Made by a program: the position numbers and the translations under genes. A stretch of DNA of 64,000 bases, from the NCBI GenBank assembly GCA_002794785.1, contig NBBA01000008.1, forward strand, positions 186,001 through 250,000. Direction: 5' to 3'. The stretch is from Coniferiporia sulphurascens. Lineage: Eukaryota > Basidiomycota > Agaricomycetes > Hymenochaetales > Hymenochaetaceae. Below are positions 12,848-25,139 of the stretch, piece after piece (the first letter of the stretch is position 1; every line of letters starts with the position of its first letter). The notes beneath the pieces were generated by a model. That model worked only from the letters and a program-made list of their open reading frames with translations, was not told the origin of the DNA and did not search any database.

Positions 12848-13096
12848 CGTTATTGAATTGGCCTTCTGGGTGCTTGTACCCCTTGAGTTCCTCCCGGCGG
12901 CCCAGACTTCCGTGCTGCAGCATTTGTTGGCATTTTCTGTGTATTAGCTAATACTTGAAGTCGGAATTGTTGCTGATGGTTAGAAGCTCACAGGGCTGGA
13001 GGCGATTCTTGTTGAAGGGCCCACTAGATAAACCAGCTAAGAATGCGAGAAGTTCCGTACTGACAAACAGGATTATGTAACCCATCTCAGCATAAA

Positions 13097-13101
13097 CCAA
13101 T
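13097..13101 (+). promoter_or_regulatory. CCAAT box upstream of QCR6
   Basis: AACCAATCGG lies 175 nt before the QCR6 ATG in a divergent promoter. CCAAT is the binding site of the fungal HAP/CBC complex, a known activator of respiratory-chain genes. Position and gene function agree; binding is inferred. Confidence 0.4.
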
Positions 13102-13275
13102 CGGAACCCGATAATTACGACCCTTTTTTAGTCACACGTCACGCGTTATATTCAACCCGAGAATTTCCTGCGCGCCCGAACGAGTATCTCGGTTTTCGGT
13201 TTACAGCTCAACGCACAGCGCGGGCCATCTAGAGCTCTAGAGCAGTTTCTTCCCCTCCGTTACAACTAGAGCGCA

Positions 13276-13917
13276 ATGACTCTCGCGACGTTCTTGTCCA
13301 GCTTCATCCCATCCGCCGCGTGCGACGCGCCCGAGGAGAAGGTTGAGAAGGTCGAGGTAGAGTCTGAGGACAAGGAGGAGACAGAGGCGGAGGCAGAAGA
13401 GGAAGAGGAGGAGCCTGAAGACGTGTGTAACCATTGTTTTCGACTTTATCTGGACGTGTACTGACGGCCGAGTTGATTTTCTTTCCTCTTATTTTGAATT
13501 ACGTTCGTTGCACTCGCCTCCCGACATGTGTTTTATATCCGCACGCTACCCTCATGCTTTCCTACGATTGCGTCCACCCTTGCCCATGTAGCCGATGGTT
13601 GCGCTTCGCGAGGAATGCCGGGAGTCAGGCTCGTGCGTCAAGTTCACAAAACACTTCGAACACTGCCAGGAGAAGGTCGAGGCAGGTGGAGGCTTCAAGG
13701 GTGAGGACTGCGTTGAGGAAATGTTCCAGTACGTACTCTTGTTTTCGCCGTTCCTTTTACGCTTCTCTGGCTAATAATGCCCACTATTACAACTTAATAG
13801 CATGATGCACTGCGTGGATGTGCGTAGCTTCCTTTGCTAAACTTGCCGACATTTTGATGCTTACATTTTGCGCCACAGAGCTGCGTCGCCCCGAGGCTTT
13901 TCTCCAAGCTGAACTGA
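13276..13917 (+). CDS. QCR6: Ubiquinol-cytochrome c reductase hinge protein
   Basis: Four exons (13276-13422, 13592-13728, 13801-13819, 13879-13917) give 113 aa. The first exon carries the acidic hinge run (residues about 19-49, mostly Glu/Asp). The second holds EECRESGSCVKFTKHFEHC and GGFKGEDCVEEMFHMMHCVD, the CX9C-type cysteine pattern of the complex III hinge subunit, and the protein ends SCVAPRLFSKLN. The hinge subunit sits on the intermembrane-space side of the bc1 complex and helps cytochrome c1 meet cytochrome c. The third exon is only 19 nt. Length and motif order match the family. Confidence 0.95.
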
Positions 13918-14213
13918 TCGGTGTGAAGGATGCTTGAATACTGTTACTACTGGGTGGGTTTGATACCTTCTGTTGAAACGTATTTGCCTGACCGGATTTC
14001 AGTGCCATAGACAGGTTCCTTGCTAATACCAGCCTTGTGTTTACCGAGGTTACCGTAGCTTTCAATCACATCCAAAAAGTCTTATTTCTTTAAAGTTGCT
14101 GCTGCGAAGTTCATCGAAGTAAGTTTCGGCGCGAAAGAAAGCGACATGATCATAACGGCTATCTGAAGTACAACAAAGCTTATCCTACAATGCTAGCGAT
14201 CTACGTGTTCATT

Positions 14214-15070
14214 TCACCAGTGTTCCTTGTGCGTGGGACACTGGTAACCACTGGGGTTGTTGAAAAGGTACTCTTGATGGTAGTCCTCTGCATCGTACCA
14301 CGGGGCAGCAGGCAGGATTTCTGTAACGATCTTCGCGCCCCGCGAGTCGAAGTGCTTCTTCTGAATGTCCTGGGTGACTAGTTCGGCAATAGTCTTCTGT
14401 TCAGACGAGTTGCAGAATATAGCGGAACGATACTCTGTCGCGGACATGAGTAAGTCTCAAGAAAACGCGCTTGAATTGAGATACGCACGCGTGCCAGTGT
14501 CTGGACCCTGTTTGTTCACTGTCGTGGGATCATGTGTGCGATAAAAATAATCTAAGTTGTTCACACAGTTCAGCGCTCTGCCAGCTCGACAAACGGGGTG
14601 CCGTTTGACGGGGGGGATCGAGAATGGGATGGAACTCACCAACGAGCTCCGCGTACTTGAGTACAGAGGGATCAAACTCGATACGCACAGCTTCCGCATG
14701 ACCCGTCTCGCCCGAGCACACCTGGCGGTACGATGGCTCGCGCACGTCTGCGCGGCCACCGGTGTACCCGACGCGCGTGGAGAGGATGCCCAGGTTCTGC
14801 GCAGGCGGGTATTTCTTCAAGAATATGTGCTCCGTGCCCCAGAAGCAGCCCGACGCAAAGATCGCAATCTCTGTCGGTCCTGTTACAAGTAAGGAGAATT
14901 CAGCACCCGCAACCAGACCCTCCCTGAGATCAGGGCAGCGTGAGACCGAACGTACCTGTATGCGCGGCCATCGAATGGATGCCCTTGTTCTGTGGAGACT
15001 GGGTCTGTCGTGCGAAGGCGGGTACAGTGGCAAGCAGCGAGAGGCGAAGTGCGTTCAACCGCGCAAGCAT
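14214..15070 (-). CDS. MSRA: Peptide methionine sulfoxide reductase A
   Basis: Four exons (14214-14434, 14489-14551, 14640-14879, 14956-15070) give 212 aa. The catalytic motif [15 protein letters not shown], the loop [43 protein letters not shown] and the terminal [11 protein letters not shown] are all present. MsrA reduces the S-form of methionine sulfoxide in free and protein-bound methionine using thioredoxin. The resolving Cys near the C-terminus is kept. The N-terminal exon ([22 protein letters not shown]) is basic and hydrophobic without acidic residues, so mitochondrial targeting is likely; a second in-frame Met (SMAAHT) could give a cytosolic form. Confidence 0.95.
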
Positions 15071-16058
15071 GCGAGAGTGTATGTATACAAAGAGCGCTGA
15101 GGCCTGATGCTGATGTGGTCTTTATACGCCGCAGGACCGCTGTTGTCAGGACTCTGAGTCTCCAGAAGCGCTTACCATCTTATCTCAGAATGGCGGAATC
15201 TTTCACGTGACCGCTCCAAACTCACTGCTTCATCAGCATCTCCCTTCTCCTCAACGACCGCCGATGAACAAAGAATGAAAATGACTAGAGACGAGCGTAA
15301 ACAACAATTTTACGGTTACGATCAAAGTATATTTTAGAGCAGACTCTATCACGTGAGAGCTGAAGATTCATGATGCTAGTCAGTATCATCATGATGGTTC
15401 ATCGGTGCAGTCTCTAATTAATACGTTCTAGCATACAAGCGGCTCAAACATATCTGTGTCTTGAGGAAAATAAGGTACATTTACGAGGAGTGTGGTGTAC
15501 CCGTCAATGTTTTGTTATCTTGTGGTCATATAAATATTAGCTGTGTGATCAGCCACAAAGAGAAGCGTGTAGTAGATACTGTCCCTGAACGGGACGTACT
15601 CTAAAACTCAAACGCCTTTATATATATATTTCTTTTTCTCCCTACTGGTATTAGTGCCTCAATGACACCTTGCGGGCATGCCCAACCAGCGTCGAAATAA
15701 TTATTTCGCAATATTAACGATCGAGACTGCACATTTTCGTCTGAATAAGAGGAATGAAAGTTACGGCTTCTTTTAATAAGAGCAAGATATTGGGCTCGCA
15801 GGCAGATACAACACAGAGCATGATACGTAAACGTACTAAAAAGTCTATGGAGCGCACGCGCTGATACAACAGACCAAAAGAGGAACAAGAGAAAAGCAAC
15901 AGCGGTCCTTGAGAAGTGGTATGGAGGACTGTACTCAATGCGGGGACGTGGAGTGATTGTCGTAACAGGATCGTGATTCGTGAGGCTTCGATATGCAGGT
16001 TGCCGAGCCTATAAAAATGGTATGCTAGCACGCGCGGTGCTCGAGATGAAGACATCCC
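15071..16058. other. Intergenic region
   Basis: About 1 kb between the MsrA start and the end of the TKL kinase. It is AT-rich around 15,290-15,560. No exon, tRNA or repeat is recognised. Confidence 0.5.
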
Positions 16059-18164
16059 TCAGTGACGTCTAGGTAAGGGCGACGGGGAGCTCGTGGCGGG
16101 TTTCCCCGCGTGTTTGGCTTTGGTCAATGGCGAGCCTGGGGGGTAGGATTGTGGGACGCGGGGACGCGCGGGGCGCAGTCCACAATCCACTGGTGCGACT
16201 TCACCGCACTTTATATGCGCTCTAGAAAAGAGGTGAAACTATAAGTAAGGCACCCCGTAAGTGGGCTAGAAGTTAAAATATACTGTACCTTAATCCGCAA
16301 TCATCACATTCAAGCACAGGCTTCCACCCTAGCCTCTTTGCACAGATGTCGCACTTCGCAGCAAGCGCACTTGAGAAGAAGAACCCAAATGGACTCCATA
16401 GCTCTCCTCCTGGGCTCCCTGGTTCTTCGCGCTCTCTGTCCCTTTTCACTGGACTCCCCGCGCGCGCACCAGGTGAGTGTGTACGCCGTCGTACGCCGGG
16501 TTTAATTAAGGTGAAGCGGTGGATGAGTGCTGGAGGTGCACCACCCGCGCCAGCGCGAATCGTCGAGTTATCCAACGAGCTTCCCTCCGTTGCAGCGGCA
16601 ATAGATATGGAGGACGATGCGGTGTGGAAGGACTCGAATGAACCCGCTGATGCAGAGCGTGGGAGTGTGCCCACGTCAGTTGGCTGTGGGGAACGGATCG
16701 TGACGATAGAGGAAAGGGACGGCGGTACAGCGGACGCCTGAGGTGCGTGAGAGCGGATAACGGTAGTACTATAGTTGCTGCCCCCACCACCGTTAGTGCT
16801 ATGTAGAAGGGCCTGCTGACTCGCGCCATCCACTGTGAACGAGTTTTTTTTTTTTGATTAAAAATATTCCATTGTGTGCTGGTATCACTTACGACCAACG
16901 TCTAACCGTTTGATTGCTTCAATTAGTTCTTCTTCGTCACTGTCCCCCTCATCACTACTCAAGTCGTCGATCTTCTTTCCGTTTCGTACATCCTTGGCAA
17001 CGCCGAGTCCGAAACTAGGGATGCGCGGAGCGGCTCCCGGCCGCCTACCACCAGTGATGAACTTGATGCTCCCAAGATGTACATCATCTCCCTCCGATGG
17101 ACGCGCCAGAACTTCTAACTCGATGTCCCGCAGACGTTCAAGAATATTCATCATGTCCGGGCGGCGCTTTGGATCTTCTGCAAGACAGTCAAGAGTGAGT
17201 TGCAAGTAAGCAGGTGGGCACCCGGTGCTCCCCCAACGAGCTTGCGCACATCGTTTACATCGATCCCAAAAGTCGGCGCCGAGCGCTTGAACGTATAATC
17301 ATCGGCGAGTTTCCGCGCACCAATCTCGCACAGTATGATGCCGAGCGAAAATACATCCGTAGGCAACGCGAATTCTTCTCCGAGCAGGATTTCGGGGGAC
17401 ATGTATGCGTCCGTGCCACAGAAAGTGAGCCGCCTGCTTTCTTCTTCATTTCGAGCTGCAATACGCGCAAAGCCGAAGTCTGTGATTTTAAGACGTCCAT
17501 TGGCAGTGACGAGCAGGTTTTCGCCTTTAAGATCGCGATGAAGACATTTGCGTGCATGTAGATAGGCGAGGGCACGGGCGATGTCAGTCGCAAAAGATAT
17601 ACGGAGTTTCCACGGGAAAGGCTTCGTTTTGTCGTGAATGTACATACGGAGATTTCCTGAACGGCATTAGACCTATACTTATATCAAGGCTTCGTTATAA
17701 ATCTCTCACCGTGCTCGATAAATTCGGATACAATAAAAATCCGACCATCGGGCTCCGGTGCTCGCGACAAACCCAGGTAGAGGACAACATTGGGGTGTCG
17801 GCACTCCCTAAGCACCATTCAAGATCTACTCTCGCATTGACACTTCAATAAACTCACTTCATTAGTCTCCACTCCCTCTCAAAGTATTTCGCGACGTCGT
17901 AGTCAGTGGATGGCAGCACCTCCTTAATGGCCACATCGATGCCAAGGTAGGTTCCTGCTGGTACGTTAATTAACGCCGAAATATCCCGAGAGTCTGCGCG
18001 CCTTTGAAAACGTTCCCGAAAGACCCAGAGCCAAGTTTCCTCCAGTCGCCCTTGATATCCTACACGATCATCAGCTGGTGGGACCACTTTGAAAGGAGCA
18101 TAAATGCGCTGCCGACCTCAAAAGGGATAACATCGAACGGACGTTCGTCTGACGCGGAGACCAT
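16059..18164 (-). CDS. TKL-type protein kinase with C-terminal C1-like zinc finger
   Basis: Seven exons (16059-16221, 16289-16832, 16893-17656, 17710-17807, 17858-17954, 18002-18059, 18117-18164) give about 590 aa. The kinase domain is complete: Gly loop GSGSFGNVFKG, VAIK lysine, HRDLKGEN catalytic loop, DFGFAR, and CGTDAYMSPEI. An acidic linker (SSDEGDSDEEE) and a Ser-rich region follow. The last part has the cysteine pattern C-x2-C-x11-C-x2-C-x4-H-x2-C-x7-C of a C1 domain (CDICAKRLGWKPVLECDDC, then H-x2-C). This suggests a cytosolic signalling kinase recruited to a lipid or protein. Two oddities: the frame breaks by one base at a C5 run (17230-17234), where one more base gives GCPPAYLQLTLDCLAEDPKRRP in frame; and the intron 17955-18001 appears to start with GC. 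Confidence 0.82.
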
Positions 18165-18489
18165 ACCGTCTTTTCCCCCTGCGAGCTTTCGCTGCTACCA
18201 ACAGTGAGGTCTGCGAGGAACGCGAGCCCGTGGCGACCGAAGTGTGGACGACGTTGAAGTGAACTCCTAACTCGCTGCCTCGCTGGTTTACAGTCCGCCA
18301 ATCATGCCTGTAATGGATGTGTAACGTAATATTAGCACAGGTGTATACCTTCCATATTTGGTGCACCACGTCTCCCACCGCCGCCGAGTCGACAGCGCCA
18401 ACGACGACCTCTGTGAATAACTACGTTTCTGCCAGTTCTCGTCACGAACAGTTCGCCTGTGCCCTGACTATACCTGTTCTCCACTTGAA

Positions 18490-19409
18490 ATGGCTCCGGC
18501 ACCAAACACAGAGCAAAGCTTCCGCACAAATCTCTCGCAGTTCCGCTGGGCGCGCGGGGTCACAGACGAATCGCAACAGGCGCAAGCATCTTCTACTGGA
18601 AACCCTTTCTCTAGGTTTTACAACTCAATCGGTGGGGCATATGTGCCGCTACGATCCAGCGACCGCTCAAATGAGGAAGAGGCTTACTTTGCGTTGTCGA
18701 GATGGGAAAGGTTGGTCAAGCTGCTCCCACCGTGCGCGCTCAACTCTGTTGATTTCTTCGTGCAGACTCTTGGGATTTGGCGCTTGTCTTCTTGGCGCTG
18801 GAGCATGTTTCTTCGTTGCCTTCTTCACCTTGCCCTTATTTATGCTCCGACCGTCAAAATTTGCGCTTGCTTTCAGGTTTGTGAATTTGTACCATTATTG
18901 TATGATTATTTTGAGTTAATCACCTTAAATCCAGCCTGGGAAGCCTGCTAGTCATGGTCGGGTAAGCACACGGGAATATTTGAGTGAACTTCTTCTGATG
19001 TCTCTTTGCTCAGATTCGCCGTCCTCATTGGGCCTATAAACCATTTAAAGCACCTATTCTCGAAAGAAAGACTACCTTTCACTTTGGCCTATGTAACAAG
19101 TCTAGGCCTCACTATTTACTTCTCGGTTGGGGTATGGTAAACTGTGTTCCTGCCACTATTGCAATTTACTCATTCGTTGTCTTGATTACTTGTAGTCGAA
19201 GTCGTATCCAGGCGCACTAATAAGCGCAATCGTCCAGGTATGTGTACGTCTTTTCTGAGTCGTTGCTGCGCTAATGAGGGGACGAAATGGCATGGCAGGT
19301 CGTCGCGCTCGTATCGTATGTACTAGCATATTTCCCAGGTGGTATCCAGACGCTGCGGTTTGGGTCTCAAATGGCTCTGCGGGGAGCGAGCAGCATTTTG
19401 CCGATATGA
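18490..19409 (+). CDS. SFT2: Vesicle transport protein SFT2
   Basis: Six exons (18490-18710, 18766-18876, 18935-18961, 19014-19131, 19196-19237, 19299-19409) give 209 aa. A hydrophilic N-terminus ends with YFALSRWERLLGFGACLLG. Four hydrophobic segments follow with the family phrases LRPSKFALAF, LIGPINHLKHLFSKERLPF, ALISAIVQVVALVSYVLAYFPGG and a terminal LRFGSQMALRGA. SFT2-like proteins are four-pass Golgi membrane proteins that assist fusion of endosome-derived vesicles with the Golgi. It is divergent from the TKL kinase (325 nt between starts). Confidence 0.93.
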
Positions 19410-19701
19410 TACCTGTCAGAAACTATACACAGTTTATTCCAATATTTATATCGTTTTCATATCGCGAAGCTGAGCTCGCCGTCCTATATATAGGAATTCT
19501 GATGATAAGGTAACGGGTTCTGCGAACATTGCACGCGGCCTGGCGGGGGGAATGCGCCCGGGGACTGAGCTTATCAGGTACTTATCTTGCAGGAACAGTT
19601 TAGGCTATCCTGTTCAATGTATTATAAGAACCGGGGTGTTACTCGGGACGCAGACCTACGCTTAGTGGGATACTGTCAAGTACTTGCTTCCTGTCATCGT
19701 C

Positions 19702-21928
19702 ATGAGCTCGGTACTGCGCTCGCGCTTCGCTGCGTTGGGGAAGCGCAAAACATGGGAGCTTCAACCCGAGCCGTCCACCTTCGCGCCAAATAGCAGGCTA
19801 AGCAACAAAGATATGGACCCCGTCCCGCCGCACTTGCGGACGTGGACGACAATGAACTATGTCTTCTACTGGATTTCTGACGCGACGAACACTGCGGTTT
19901 GGGAGCTCGCGTCGTCGATGATCGCCGTCGGCTTGTCGTGGTACGTGTTCCGCTTGAGACTACAAGAAACACTGCACGCGCTGACTATCTCTGCAGGAAA
20001 CAGGCACTGCCTGCTATCGCTGTCGGACATATTATCATTGCTGTCGTGATGGTTGCGAACGGAACGATCGGAGCGCGTCTGCATGTACCATTCCCCGTGC
20101 TAAACCGCTCCTCTTTCGGCTTCTGGTTCAGTTACTTCAGTGTTATCAGTCGCGTTGTCTTGTCAATGTTCTGGTTCGGAGTGCAAACTTATATTGGGTC
20201 TGAGTCCGTATATCAGGTCAGTCCGAGCATTATCGCAGAATATAGCTTTTACAATCTAACACTCGTCTGACCGTGGTTATATAGATGCTAAAAGCCATCT
20301 GGCCCTCCCTTGCCAATCTGCCCAACCATCTTGCGCCAGGGTCGAATATAACAACTCGCGGGATGCTCTGTTACATTCTATATTGGCTCCTCCAATTTCC
20401 TTTCATGTTCGTCTCACCGCAGAAGATTCGTTGGCTTTTCCTGGCGAAAGGCATCATTGTACCTATTGCCTGGCTCGCAATGCTCATCTGGGCGTTCGTC
20501 AAAGTGCCCTCTCATAGTTCACTTTTCCAAGAACACGCGGTCGCTTCAGGCAGTGCGCTCTCCTGGGCATGGCTAAGTGCACTCAATAGTGCACTCGGGA
20601 TCTACGCAACCTTATCAGTCAATATTCCCGACTTCACCGTGAGCCATGATAGCTCTCGTAAAGCTACATATTACCTTGGATAACTCATGACTCATCACGC
20701 ATTAGAGATACGCTAAATCAGAGAAGGAGTACGCGACCCCTCTCCGTATGAATTGAATATGCATCTAATTGGGCGCTGATTTTCGCCCGTTTTAGCCAAT
20801 ACATCCAACTCATCATCATACCCATCGCTTTCACGCTCTGCGGTTTCATCGGCATTGCCGTGACGAGTGCCGGAGCGTCTCCTTACGGAAACATTTATTG
20901 GGATCCCCTGACTCTCATTGACAAATGGGATAACCGCGCCGCCGCCTTCTTCGCAGCATTCGCATTCTGCCTCGCGACAATAGGAACGAATATATCTGCG
21001 AACTCTCTTTGTGCTGGAAATGATATGACGGCTCTCTGGCCGAAGGTTTTTTTCGTTATATAATTGACTCCATATCGAAACAGTATGCTGACTTCTTGTC
21101 TAGTATATAAATATTCGTCGCGGACAGATTATATGCGCGTTCATTGGTGGTTGGGCGCTTTGTCCTTGGGAAATCCTAGCGAGGTATGGCCTTCCTTCTC
21201 TACACGAAACGTCACTGGCTAAAGCTTCATCACGCAGTGCATCGGGTTTCCTTTCTTTCATGGTAGGTACTCGTTTTGTGAAAACATGTAACTCGCAGCT
21301 CACTTTATCTTAGAACGGATATTCCGTTTTCCTTGGTCCCTTCGCCGGGATCATGGTCACGGACGTGAGCTTTCAGAAATTCCAAATAAGATTGTAACGC
21401 CTGATCACTCGTCATTTATAGTATTGGCTCGTGCACCACGGAAACGTCGACGTGCCATCCATGTATAGACCGCACGGGCGCTATCGATACGTCGGCGGCG
21501 TCGTAAGTCTTGACACCGTCACGTTTCCTCTATACGGTACGCGTTGACTTACGCTGACGATGGCAGAACTGGCGCGCGGCGCTCGCACTGCTAGTCTCGG
21601 TTACGCCAAACATGCCGGGTCTGATAAACTCCATCAACACGAGCATCAAGGTCGGCGGCGCCGTGCATTTATTCGACATTGCGTGGATATACAGCGTAAG
21701 TGGCTTTCCTAGGAGCTTTAATGGTTTCAATTCACTCGATACTCAAGTCTACTTTCTTCTACTTTACACCAGTTCACCTCGGCATCGTTTGTTTACTACA
21801 CCTGCTCGGTCTTATTTCCAGCGCGAGAGACCTTCATTGACGCACCCATCACTGAAGACCAGAGTGTCGAGCAAGTCGTAGAGGATTCTGATCTCGAGAA
21901 GTCCAGTACGTCCGACATTAAAGCATAG
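19702..21928 (+). CDS. NCS1 family uracil/allantoin/nucleobase permease
   Basis: Eleven exons (19702-19940, 19997-20216, 20285-20638, 20706-20728, 20796-21045, 21104-21183, 21238-21262, 21314-21364, 21422-21502, 21567-21695, 21773-21928) give 535 aa. NCS1 marks: NKDMDPVPPHLRTWTTMNY in the N-terminus, WELASSMIAVGLSW, GHIIIAVVMVANGTIGARLHVPFPV, NIPDFTRYAKSEKDQYIQL, GTNISANSLCAGNDM, and FLGPFAGIMVTDYWLVHHG. The family (Fur4/Dal4-like in yeast) imports uracil, allantoin, uridine or related compounds with protons. Substrate is not decided by the sequence. The C-terminal tail is acidic, with Lys residues suitable for ubiquitin-driven turnover. The gene follows SFT2 on the same strand by about 290 nt. 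Confidence 0.93.
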
Positions 21929-22119
21929 TGAATATTTACACCGTTTCCTATCTACCTCCTATATGTGCGTGTACAGTATTAGTCTAGATGCATAAATCTA
22001 TAGAACGAGTTTGCGTGCGTATACAAAGAGGAAAAAATGGACTACTAAACACTTGTTGGTATAATCCGATACACTCTGCATGATTCGTCGTCTAGGTCTT
22101 ACGCCCACGATCCAATTTA

Positions 22120-25100
22120 TCAGTAAAGAAGTTTCTTAGGGGTAATGTTTTCCAACACGGCCAGGACCTGTGATGCGGTCGGCCTCAAAGATGGTCTCTC
22201 AGTCCAGCATTGTTGCATAAGCGCCCAAAGATCGTCGTCTAGGCCCCGATCTACAACGTCTTTCCCTCGAGGGCGAGTAGGTCTTCCGCCTTTGTGAATA
22301 TGGATAATAACCTGTGCGGAGTTCTGGAGCTCGCAATATGGCGTTACGAGTGCCGTGACCTGAGTAGAAACAAGGTAAGAAAATAGCGGGTGCGGCCATC
22401 GCAAAGACGGGAGAACTTGTACCTCTAGCAATACCATGCCTAGAGCCCAGACGTCCGACTCCGGACTAACGATATTGTCCTCTGAAGTGAAAAGCTCCGG
22501 GGACATCCAGCGCGGGTTCCCGCAGTTCTGGAGGGTGGTGGAGATCGGCAAGTGCGTAAGGTCTTCAACGACAACCGCCAGACCAAAGTCACAAAGCAAC
22601 GGTTCCCCATCGTCGTCGATCAGAATATTCACCTATAAAGTAATTAGTGTGTGTGGGTCAAGCTCTTTGTATCAAAGCACGCGGGAGAGCATACGTACTC
22701 CTCTAAGGTCTCCGTGCACTACTTGTGGCTCGTGGGCATGTAGGTAGGCAAGTCCCCTCGTGATCCCTCGTGCCTGACAATAATACGAGCGTGACATAAC
22801 CAGGACTGCATCTCAATCTGAGACTCACAATGTAGAGCGGGGACACTTCGGGGTGTCTAGAAAGATACTCTACGGAGTTTCCATTTGACATCCAAGGCGA
22901 GACGAGGCAGGTGGGCAGATCGGGAGGATCGGCCGTACCAAGAAATGGGAGAATATTAGGATGTTTCAGCGTATTCCAGATTGACGCCTCTCTAATAAAT
23001 CTCTAATAGGACAGTCAGAAAATTAAAATGTATGAAAGGAGCATAATTTCTGATTACCTTCGTAAGACGAATATCAGATTGTGTCTGACTCCGCACATGT
23101 AGCGCTTTTAGCGCGACACTTCCGACATCTTCCAGCGTTCCCACGCGTATATCACCAAAGGAGCCGCCAGCCTTGACCGCGTTCAAGCCACTGCCCATGG
23201 GAAGAGTTATAAGCCTCGTAAGGTCCTGGACGTCCAAGGCAGGGAGTTCCCGCATCTTCTCGAGATCTCTCAGCATGTCCTTCATCAGAGGCCGTGCATA
23301 GGGGTCCTGGGACCAGCACCGAGTGATAAGTTCCCAGAGCCGGTCGTCGAGGCCGTGATGGATGAGCCTGTGTTCAGGACGGGCAGGGCGTCCACCCCTT
23401 TCCAGTGCCTCGAGCAGCTGTATCGGCGAACGGATCTCGTCAAAGGGGTCCTTCCCAGTCAATATCTATAATCATCTGCTATTTAGAGTTTGAAATTCGA
23501 TTCGTATTTGACCTTGCGTACCTGGAGAGCGGTCATAGCGAAGCTGTACGTGTCTGACGACACGGTCGCAGCAAACGTCTCGCGCTTAGTGTTCTCCGGG
23601 GCCAGCCAGCGCAGTGGCGTCATCCAGCCCCTGTCAAATGTTGCAGATGCAAACCCGCCGACGATGGCTCTGTTTTCCTCATTCACCAAAACGCCGCTCT
23701 AATGACACGATTGCAAAATTTAGTCAGTGTTTCAAAGAAAGAGACTGTGAATTCGTACCCCAGTTAAAAGACCGTGTATATATGACGGTGTCCGACCGTG
23801 CAAATAAGCAAGACCAGCAGCTATTTCGGTGATCTTCATACACACACAAGTCAGCATAGGTATTATAAAATTAGACCAGTAGGCTCACTAGTTTCAGGCG
23901 ATCGGCTCTGGGGTTGTTCCTGATATAATCGTGGATCGTTTGGTTCTCCATCCATGGAGAAACAAGCGCCATGCCCTGTTTATTGAAATCTCTGTAGATA
24001 CCCAAGAGGGTCAGGACATTCGGATGATCAAAAGAAGCCCAGATAGCAGAGTTCTGTGGATTATTTAGAGTCTGAGCAGTTGAATGCAAATGAATTAGCG
24101 GTGGCAGCAACAACCTTTTCGGCCTCGGCGGCTTTGCGCGCTGGGTCGGGACCACTAGGCGGGTTAGGGCTGTGTAAAGTGACTCGTTTACCGTACAGTT
24201 CACCCGTCCAAACAGTACATGCGGCACCCCACGCAACCGGGGAGTTGCTGATTCTAACTATCTTTCCAGTGAGGTCTTGCGGCATTTTCGACCTCCTCGC
24301 TCTCGTCGCCTGTTCTGACTCCCGACCCAAGCGAGAGAGAAAATCCTGATACAGGCGAACGTCTCCCGAGTGTGCACTCGACATAGACATCTCCTTCAAA
24401 GCGCCCGAGTCTCGAAATGAGTTTACAATTCTACAGAGTCAGACCTCTTAGGGAGCTTACCAGCTTTACCGCACCCTGAATTGACGAGAGTTCGCGCCGT
24501 GTCATGTTGATGAGGAGCTGCTGTAGGTCGTCCCGCCGGAGGCAATCCCTCAGGAGTCTGCGAAGGTTGACGCTGTCAACTCTGCGTTCAGAAACATATA
24601 TTTCTCTGTGGGCCTCTATATCCTCTCGCACAAGATCCTATAGTCTTAACTCAGCGGTAATAATAAACCACGAACGAATAATGTTGAATGACTGACATCG
24701 TCGTACGACTGGACAAAGGCCCAGCACGAATCGTACAAATCGTCCAGGAGGCCCGCGATCTCTCCCTGCTTTAGGTAACTCACTAGGGGAGAAGCCTGGC
24801 AGAGCTGCTTCAACTTCGGGATCGCTATACCGAACGCAGTGCTAAATAAATAAAAAAGGATTCAACAGATGCTCGAACAAAACACTGCAGTCCCAGGCAG
24901 AGTTAATCACGCTCACCGCAACGCCCCTTCTGCGGAGCCATGGCTCTTCCTTCGAAGACTTACTGAGATGATGGAAAGTTGCTCCCGGATATTCGCTGCG
25001 GCTCTCTTGATGTGCACATATAGCAGAAGATCGATCAGTCAGACTCGCTTATCCTCTCGGAATCAGGGACTGCGGAACCAACCTTATGCACGACCAGTCC

Positions 25101-25139
25101 CTGACAAGCTTCCTCATAGTCCTTGATGAGTTTCTCCAT
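22120..25139 (-). CDS. Tandem pseudokinase-kinase (TKL) with helical N-terminus
   Basis: Thirteen exons (22120-22359, 22423-22632, 22699-22773, 22829-23002, 23058-23465, 23522-23698, 23759-23833, 23889-24071, 24115-24410, 24475-24637, 24697-24841, 24917-25005, 25083-25139) give 763 aa. Residues 1-170 are helical. Domain one (about 190-480) keeps the fold (FDHPNVLTLLG, LVSPWMENQTIHDYI, RWLAPENT) but has HGLLTG in place of HRD and GGF in place of DFG, so it should be inactive. Domain two (about 490-763) has GGSFGDIRVG, VALK, VVHGDLRGVNIL, CDFGLA and a normal APE-like PRWMSPEL, so it can be active. The N-terminus resembles the four-helix regions seen before TKL kinases in fungi (MLKL-like); I am unsure of this. 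Exons 2 and 4 have alternative splice choices; the start may lie further upstream. Confidence 0.8.

Noticed and set aside
15714..16055. A 113-codon minus-strand open frame next to the TKL kinase end
   Set aside because: No recognisable motif, no start context and no splice partners. It ends just before the real C-terminal exon of the kinase.
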